This document shows positions 54,756-60,000 of a DNA stretch of 60,000 nt, piece by piece. The stretch covers positions 32,722,402 through 32,782,401 of the forward strand of contig NC_088301.1 of assembly GCF_032854445.1 (NCBI RefSeq). Reading direction: 5' to 3'. The number at the start of each line of letters is the position of its first letter. The stretch's first letter is position 1. Origin of the DNA: Liolophura sinensis. Lineage: Eukaryota; Mollusca; Polyplacophora; Chitonida; Chitonidae. The translations under genes were made by a program, and so were the position numbers. The notes beneath the pieces are model-generated. The model saw only the letters and a program-made list of their open reading frames with translations, was not told where the DNA came from and did not search any database.

Positions 54756-54924
54756 GTCATGATAATGTATGAATAACTGAATAATCACACATAATAATCA
54801 ATACAGATTAATCTCCATCTGTCAAATACCAATTTGCATTACTTCATGAATAACAAACTAGAAATATCCAAGTATACCAGAAGCACTCTGTCAGATATTA
54901 AAGGATTGTGCGAATATGGTTTAG

Positions 54925-55262
54925 CAGTAAAGATGCTTTGGTCATATCATAATGGTCTGCTTCAGGCTGGGTAGATCCAGGATCAATCCTGTGTTGGGTG
55001 ACACCTAAAAAAGAGGTTGTAACTTCCGAACTCGGGGCTCAACAGTAAGGGGATAGTGCAATGACGGGTTGACCCATATCAGTATAATGGCTTACTTGTC
55101 TTCCATTAGTTGTGTCTGTGAAGCAGCAATATATAAAAGAGCAGTGGAAATCCGTGTTGCAACAAGGCGGAACATTACATGCACTCTAAGGACTCTGTCG
55201 TCATACGACTGAAAAAACGTTAGGTACGACGCTAAACCCCAAGCACTCACTTTCACTCATAC
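54925..55262 (+). mobile_element. SINE family 2, near full length, intergenic
   Basis: Head GGTAGATCCAGGATCAATCC, body GGGTTGACCCATATCAGTAT, and tail ACGACGCTAAACCCCAAGCA with CACTCACTTTCACTCA. Opposite orientation to the copy at 2304. Confidence 0.85.
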
Positions 55263-55861
55263 CATAATGTTATCTTCTTAATAGAAGTAATAGACCTTCT
55301 GCATGCAAACAAAATGTCGTGTTACCTCAATCGAACACCACACCAAAGATGGCAGACACCAAACTCCTCCCAGTCACATATATACGGTTGACCAGCTGTT
55401 GGTCTATTCCCTTATCCTTGGTGCAAACTGTTACTCTTACTCCTTACTGTTTATGGCTTTACACTATATTAGAACGTCAGAATGACATTACCCCTGCCTG
55501 AATGTTTCTGGCTTTACTCCATATCAGCATGGCCTGCCCCATGCAGAGTGAATGTTTGCTTGATTGGGGTTTAACATTGTTTTCAACACTATTTTGGTCA
55601 TATCACAACAGTGTCTAATGCTGACATATTTATAGCGCAAACTCATTGCAGACGCAATGCCCAACTCACACAGGGCATATTCCTCTTATATATTTGATGT
55701 ATTTTGTTCCTTCTCTGACCCATTATTTAAATGTTTATATTTGTGTGTTAACATTATAATAGATTTGGGTCTACACCATATTAATCAAGACTGCTGAACT
55801 TAACACTGTTATTTTCAAGATTTCCCAGTCATTATTTTTCTTGAGGACTTCACAGCAACAA

Positions 55862-56068
55862 GCGGGGCCTCTGTTGCCGGGGTGGTTAGCATGCCAACAT
55901 GCATTGGCCCAAGAGATCATGCTAGCTTCCTCTCGGCCATACGTGGTAAGGTCTGTCAGTATCCAGCAGACGGTTGTGGGTTTCATCCCACCATTATGCT
56001 GGTCGCCGTCATATAAGTGAAATATTCTTGAGTATAGTGTAAAACACCAATCAAATAAATAAATCATA
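55862..56068 (+). mobile_element. SINE family 1, internally shortened, intergenic
   Basis: GGGGCCTCTGTTGCCGGGGT head, GGTTGTGGGTTTCATCCCAC middle, CAATCAAATAAATAAATCA tail. The B-box part is lost. Confidence 0.9.
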
Positions 56069-57199
56069 GCAACAAGTAGCTGACGATGGTCCTTTGTGTG
56101 ATCTTGCATAAAGTGAGCTAGAGACTACTTGCCTCCCTCCAATATAAGGAACCAATGGAGGGTTACTGGCACATTTATCACAGCCATTCTGATTTACTTC
56201 ACCCATAAATATTTTTGAGTATGTGAGAGAACTTGCCAATAACTTGCAAAGTTATTCATTGCTTTTCCTCGCATACTCAGGATACCCTGCTCATAACACT
56301 TGCCCATTGTGGAATTGAGTGATTCTTAGGTAACACCAATCAAATGAGTACATAAATTAAGTAATCATGTGGTTGATAAATCAGAGGTTACTGACAAATC
56401 TAGAAGAGCGACCGCTTTCTAAACCTTTTGTGGGCCCTTGATAAAAATAAGCAGTTGACTATGATTGTGTGGCTGGATGTGAAATTGAACATAGTTGATG
56501 AACAGTTGCATATTTGTATTTCACACAAGCAATAGTTGGTTAAACAACAATCAATCGGTCATTTCTCAAACCAACCAATTTGCAATGATACCAAAAAAAA
56601 CAAAAAAAACCCCAAAAAACAATGTCACTGCATTAATCAACCACAATCAAAGTTTAATCACATCGACATGAAAAACAAAACAAAAAACAACCAGAACAAA
56701 GTCATAAAGAAAGGGCTGTAGGTATAGAATACACACCTAGTTTATTTGTAAAACTGTTAAGAAAAGCGTGCCGAAAACATTGATAGGTAAAATTTCATGT
56801 GCCAAAAAGTCGAACGGCCAAAAGTGAAAATAGTATGATTTTTTAAACCTGTAAGAAATCAAAACTGAGAGTACATGTTAACCCCTGGAAAGAAAGAAAC
56901 TAGAAATTTAAGGTTGAAAACTAAAAATGTCTTTTACATTATACCAGCAAACCACAGTTAAAATGTAAAACAGCTACATGTATTTATATTAAGAGCATGA
57001 TTTGAAGCTCTGCACTGAAAAACAACCAACACAAAATTTCTCAAATTTTTTTATTGTAACATTTTAACTTAAGTTTAATAGGAAAAAATGAAAGACACTG
57101 AAAATACATGTATTTTCATTTGCTTTTTATTAATAGAACCTTAGGGACAAAAAACAGTGAATTAAATTCATTATATATATAAACAAAGAACAAAACACC

Positions 57200-57299
57200 T
57201 TGTGTCAAAAATAATTTTATTTTGTGCAATAAGCATTAATTAAATTAATAAGTTTGTGCAGAAAGTCTCTCTTCTCGGCATCAATCAACGTATATTTAT
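57200..57299 (-). other. Last exon of the protease-like gene (3'UTR, or coding if TAA is bypassed)
   Basis: Acceptor AG 57301-57300. In the phase left by exon C the first 27 codons stay open (DKYTLIDAEKRDFLHKLINL then INAYCTK) to TAA at 57219-57217. AATAAA (minus strand, 57221-57216) overlaps that stop. The left end is set by eye downstream of the polyadenylation signal. Confidence 0.5.
57216..57221 (-). terminator. Polyadenylation signal AATAAA
   Basis: Canonical hexamer on the minus strand at the end of the last visible exon, consistent with the 3' end of the protease-like gene. Confidence 0.6.
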
Positions 57300-57389
57300 C
57301 TGAAATTTACAAAGAAAATAGTGATTAAAATAATGTTTTTGTTCTACAAGTGCTTTAAAGCATTTAATCAATGTAATACTAGAAATTAC

Positions 57390-58097
57390 CTTAGTAATTA
57401 TCAATTGTTACTTTAAAACCAACAATGTTGTAGATAGTACTAGCCCTTTCCTTTTGGGTTATGTAGTCATAAAAATGCGCGATATCCTTAAAATGTGCGA
57501 GAATGGCTGTCCCGCATTCAGCAACCTGTCCATCTTTGTCCCTGCTGTGGCTGTCAAAAAAGTAAATACCAGATTCCCCACGAATAATGGAGGTGGTGAG
57601 GTTTCCAGCAGTTAAAAGTGCAGCATGAAATGGATCTGAAAGAGAAAGACTTAAGGCATGAGCAAAAGTTACTGTACCAAATTCTTGTGCTAATGTTGGA
57701 GACATACCAAAAGAGCCATAAAAGACTGTATTGTTAAAGCTTACCTTCAAGAAAGTGTTATCAATCCAAAGCAAATTGTCCATTTCCTCGAAACAGAGGC
57801 GCGTCTCCCCTGTGAGATGGCGGCCAAGCTCCATGACGCGTCGCGTATGAATCTCATCTCCCATCAAAACGGCACGATTGACCGCCTCTCGGTCCCAGAA
57901 CGCAGGGGGGAAAAGACGTGCGCGTAATGCTGCCACAAACGCGATACTGCAGCACTGCGTATTTGGGAAACACGAGGACTGGCGCGTTTGCGGGATCTTA
58001 CCTTGAGAAAAATCTCCTTGTACAGAGTTCAGTGGAAAATGTTGTGGTCGTTTTCCTTCTGGCCTGGGATCAATGTCCTGTGGGTGGAATGTGGTGT
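57390..58097 (-). CDS. Exon C: cysteine-protease-like domain, ends at an in-frame TAA beside the splice donor
   Basis: Acceptor AG 58099-58098. 235 residues from the shared first codon. Q32 (VQGDFSQGK) would be the oxyanion residue, C49 (NTQCC) the nucleophile, D182 and H184 (FDSHSRD) the acid and base. W68 and the G80-D81 turn fit the domain as I remember it. TAA at 57393-57391 directly precedes G and a GTAATT donor. Confidence 0.65.
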
Positions 58098-59935
58098 CTG
58101 CAATGAAATGGGGAAAAATGAGTGAAAAGACAGGTGAACAGATGTACCAGTATTACCAAGTTAAATTTGTTGGTTTAAATAAACTTACTTTGCTTTTTCC
58201 TTTTTCGTTTCTTCTTCTTTGACATCTTTGTTGTGGTGTCTGATGATGTTCTTATAATTCCTGGAAGGGTTGTAGTGGGGGAAGTGGAGGGCCTAAGAGG
58301 GGTGGAATGAGGAGAAGGGGTGGAGTGAGGAGATAGGGTGAGGTCAGGAAATGGGGTGGGGACAAGAGAAGAGATGGAGACAGGAGAAGGGATATGGAAA
58401 GGGGTGAGGTCAGGCAAAGTAGTGGGGTCAGGAGAAGGGATTTGGAAAGGGGTGAGGTCAGGCGAAGTAGTGGGGTCAGGAGAAGGGATTTGGAAAGGGG
58501 TGAGGTCAAAAGAAGGAGTGGGGCCAGGAGAAGGGATGGGGACCGGAGAAGGGATGGGGACAGGAGAAGGGATATGGATAGGGGTAAGGTCAGGAGAAAG
58601 AGTGGGTTCAAGAGAAGGGATGGAAACGGGAGAAGGGATGGGAACAGGAGAAGGGATATGGATAGGGGTAAGGTCAGGAGAAAGAGTGGGTTCAAGATAA
58701 GGGATGGAGACAGGAGAAGGGATGGGGACAGGAGAAGGGATATGGATAGGGGTAAGGTCAGGAGAAGAAGTGGGTTTAAGAGAAAGGGTGGGGACAGGAG
58801 AAGGGATATGGAAAGGGGTAAGGTCAGGAGAAGGAGTGGGGTCAGGAGAAGGGATGGGAGAAAGGTTGGGGTCAGGTGAAGGGGTATGGGAAGAGGTAAG
58901 GTTGTGAAATGGGGTAAAGGTAAAGGTGGAGTCAGGAGAAGGGGTGGTAGCTGACTGTTTGTCTGAAATGAAAGAAAAAAAGTATCTGTGAAGAAATCAA
59001 TCCATGAGCTTTACAAACACATGTCAAAGTATTAGAAATTTTGACTTAAATTAACTTACTCTTTTTCTTCTTCTTGTGTTTCTTCTGTGATGTCTTCTTC
59101 CTGGTGTGAGGAGGAGAGGAAGCTGGTTCAGCAGAGTGGGAGAGGTCAGGGATTGGCCCAGGAGAGACAAAAGGGATGGAGGGAGGGGTGAAGTCAGCAG
59201 AAGGGACAGGGGAAGGGGTGAGGACAGGAGAAGGGATGGGGGAAGAGGTGATATCAGGCATAGGGAGTGGGGAAGGGACGAGGTGAGGAGAAGGGACAGG
59301 GGAAGGGGTGAGGTCAGGGATAGGTATTGGGGAAGGGATGAGGTGAGGAGAAGGGGCAGAAAAAGGGATGGGATCAGGAGAAGAGGTGTCAGGAATAGAA
59401 ATGAGAGAAGGGGCTAGGTCAGGAGAAGGGACAGGGGAAATGGTGAGGTCAGGAATAGGGACATGGGAAAGGGTCAGTTCAGGAGAAGGGACAGGGGAAG
59501 GTGTGATATCAGGAGAAGGGACAGGGCAAAGGGTGAGGTCAGGAATAAGGACATGGGAAGGAGTGAGTTCAGAAGAGAAGTGGAAAAGGGTGAGGTCAAG
59601 GGAAGGGACAGGGCAAGGGATGTGGTCAGGAGAAGGGATTGGGGAAGAGGTGAGATCAGGAGATGGGACAGGGCAAATAGTGACGTCAGCAGAGAGGATG
59701 GGAGGAGTTTGGTCAGGAGAAGGGGTGAGGTCAGGAGAAGGGACCGTGGAACAAATGAGGTCAGGAGAATAGGCTGGTGGGGAAGAGGAGCTAAGTGGGT
59801 TGGGGTAAGGGGGAGTTGGGGAAGGAGGGAGGGGGGCAGGTTCAGGAGAAGGGATGGGGTGGGAAGAGGAGTTAGGGACAGGGTTTGGGTGAGGTGGGGT
59901 TGAGGGAAGGGAAATAGTGGTGAAGATGAGGATGT
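57391..59935 (-). CDS. 3' part of a gene with Pro/Ser/Thr-repeat and polybasic exons and a C-terminal cysteine-protease-like domain
   Basis: I do not recognise the gene. Three exons are visible: A 59060-59935, B 58189-58962, C 57390-58097, joined in phase 1 throughout (876, 774 and 707 nt to the stop; about 784 aa). A and B each encode a proline-rich tandem repeat ending in a Lys/Arg tract (KKHKKKKKSK-like and KKKKRKRKK). C encodes a globular domain with VQGDFSQG, NTQCC and FDSHSRD motifs. Cys49 and Asp182-x-His184 of exon C are spaced 133 and 135 residues apart. As I recall, this is the geometry of the C76-type (herpes tegument) deubiquitinating protease fold, whose relatives also occur in animal genomes. 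The 5' end is outside the window. Activity and substrate are unknown. Confidence 0.65.
58189..58962 (-). CDS. Exon B: 28-residue proline-rich repeats plus Lys/Arg tract
   Basis: Acceptor AG 58964-58963, donor GTAAGT after 58189. 258 codons. The higher-order unit is 84 bp (28 residues: SPDLTPIHIPSPVPIPS, PVSIPSLEPTL), with starts at 58571, 58655 and 58739 exactly 84 bp apart. Other units are 66 bp; all are multiples of three. The end is KMSKKKKRKRKKQ. Phase 1-1 like exon A, and splice-site surroundings are similar, so A and B are duplicates. Confidence 0.65.
58250..59930 (+). repeat. Polypurine/polypyrimidine minisatellite (repeats of exons A and B)
   Basis: The plus strand is nearly all G and A (units such as GGAGAAGGGATGGGGACA), with 30-bp units in exon A and 66/84-bp units in exon B, broken only by the unique exon ends and the 97-bp intron. 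Confidence 0.9.
59060..59935 (-). CDS. Exon A: proline-rich decapeptide repeats plus Lys tract
   Basis: Acceptor AG 59937-59936, donor GTAAGT after 59060. 292 codons without a stop. The repeat is about ten residues, with consensus PDLTPSPVPS and many variants. The end is KKTSQKKHKKKKK. Phase 1-1, so it can be skipped or duplicated without frameshift. Codons also read open on the plus strand because that strand is purine-rich; splice sites favour the minus strand. Confidence 0.65.
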
Positions 59936-60000
59936 CTGTTTAAAACAAAAAAATAAGGTTTTAATTAGTGGATACTGTTAAGTTTCACAATTTTAAATTA

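Larger units (their letters stand above)
54421..57199. other. Intergenic region between CPLANE1 and the downstream-transcribed gene
   Basis: Apart from SINE copies (54655, 54925, 55862) and small tail relics near 55555 and 56330 I see no gene. 56590-56720 is A-rich. Confidence 0.6.

Noticed and set aside
57955-58001. Possible 47-base mini-intron (GTAAGA to CGCAG) inside exon C
   Set aside because: Both sites look good, but removal would shift the frame and destroy the NTQCC and downstream domain.
58338-59903. Long plus-strand open frames rich in Gly, Glu, Arg
   Set aside because: They mirror the purine-rich strand of the minus-strand exons. Splice sites, polybasic exon ends and continuity into exon C support only the minus strand.

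Overview
The window is animal nuclear DNA, most probably from a mollusc and perhaps a bivalve. The evidence is its spliced, GT-AG intron-rich genes, AT-rich introns, and dozens of tRNA-derived SINE copies of a type I associate with mollusc genomes (B box GTTCAAGTCC, tail of TAAATAAATA repeats). I cannot name the species.

Almost the whole window (about 973 to 54400, minus strand) is one gene: the orthologue of CPLANE1 (C5orf42/JBTS17), the ciliogenesis and planar-polarity effector mutated in Joubert syndrome 17. I rebuilt it exon by exon from splice sites and reading frame. A 5'UTR exon ending at 54310 is followed by 37 coding exons, and the phase agrees at every junction. The model gives 3184 aa; the human protein is about 3200 aa. 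The N-terminus (exon 1-2 join) and a near C-terminal basic helical segment are the clearest family signatures. One intron uses a GC donor, one acceptor is a NAGNAG pair, and the last three exons are serial copies of a K-P-x-T-Y-T-x-x-L motif exon. A CpG-rich island inside the 10.4-kb intron 29 holds a phase-compatible exon that may be an alternative first exon for a C-terminal isoform.

The introns are full of mobile and repeated DNA: about 20 copies or pieces of SINE family 1, four of SINE family 2, other SINE-like pieces, three terminal-inverted-repeat (MITE-like) families, a 61-bp minisatellite of about 35 copies in intron 24, and a degenerate array in intron 32 that repeats the exon-32 splice donor. 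A 112-bp tandem repeat fills 1-705.

From about 54430 to 57200 is intergenic DNA with SINE relics. At 57200-59935 is the 3' part of a second minus-strand gene whose 5' end lies beyond the window. It has short introns (about 90-100 bp). Two phase 1-1 exons each encode a Pro/Ser/Thr-rich tandem repeat followed by a Lys/Arg tract, and a third encodes a cysteine-protease-like domain with Q32, C49, D182-x-H184 spacing. This modular gene is the most novel-looking item in the window.
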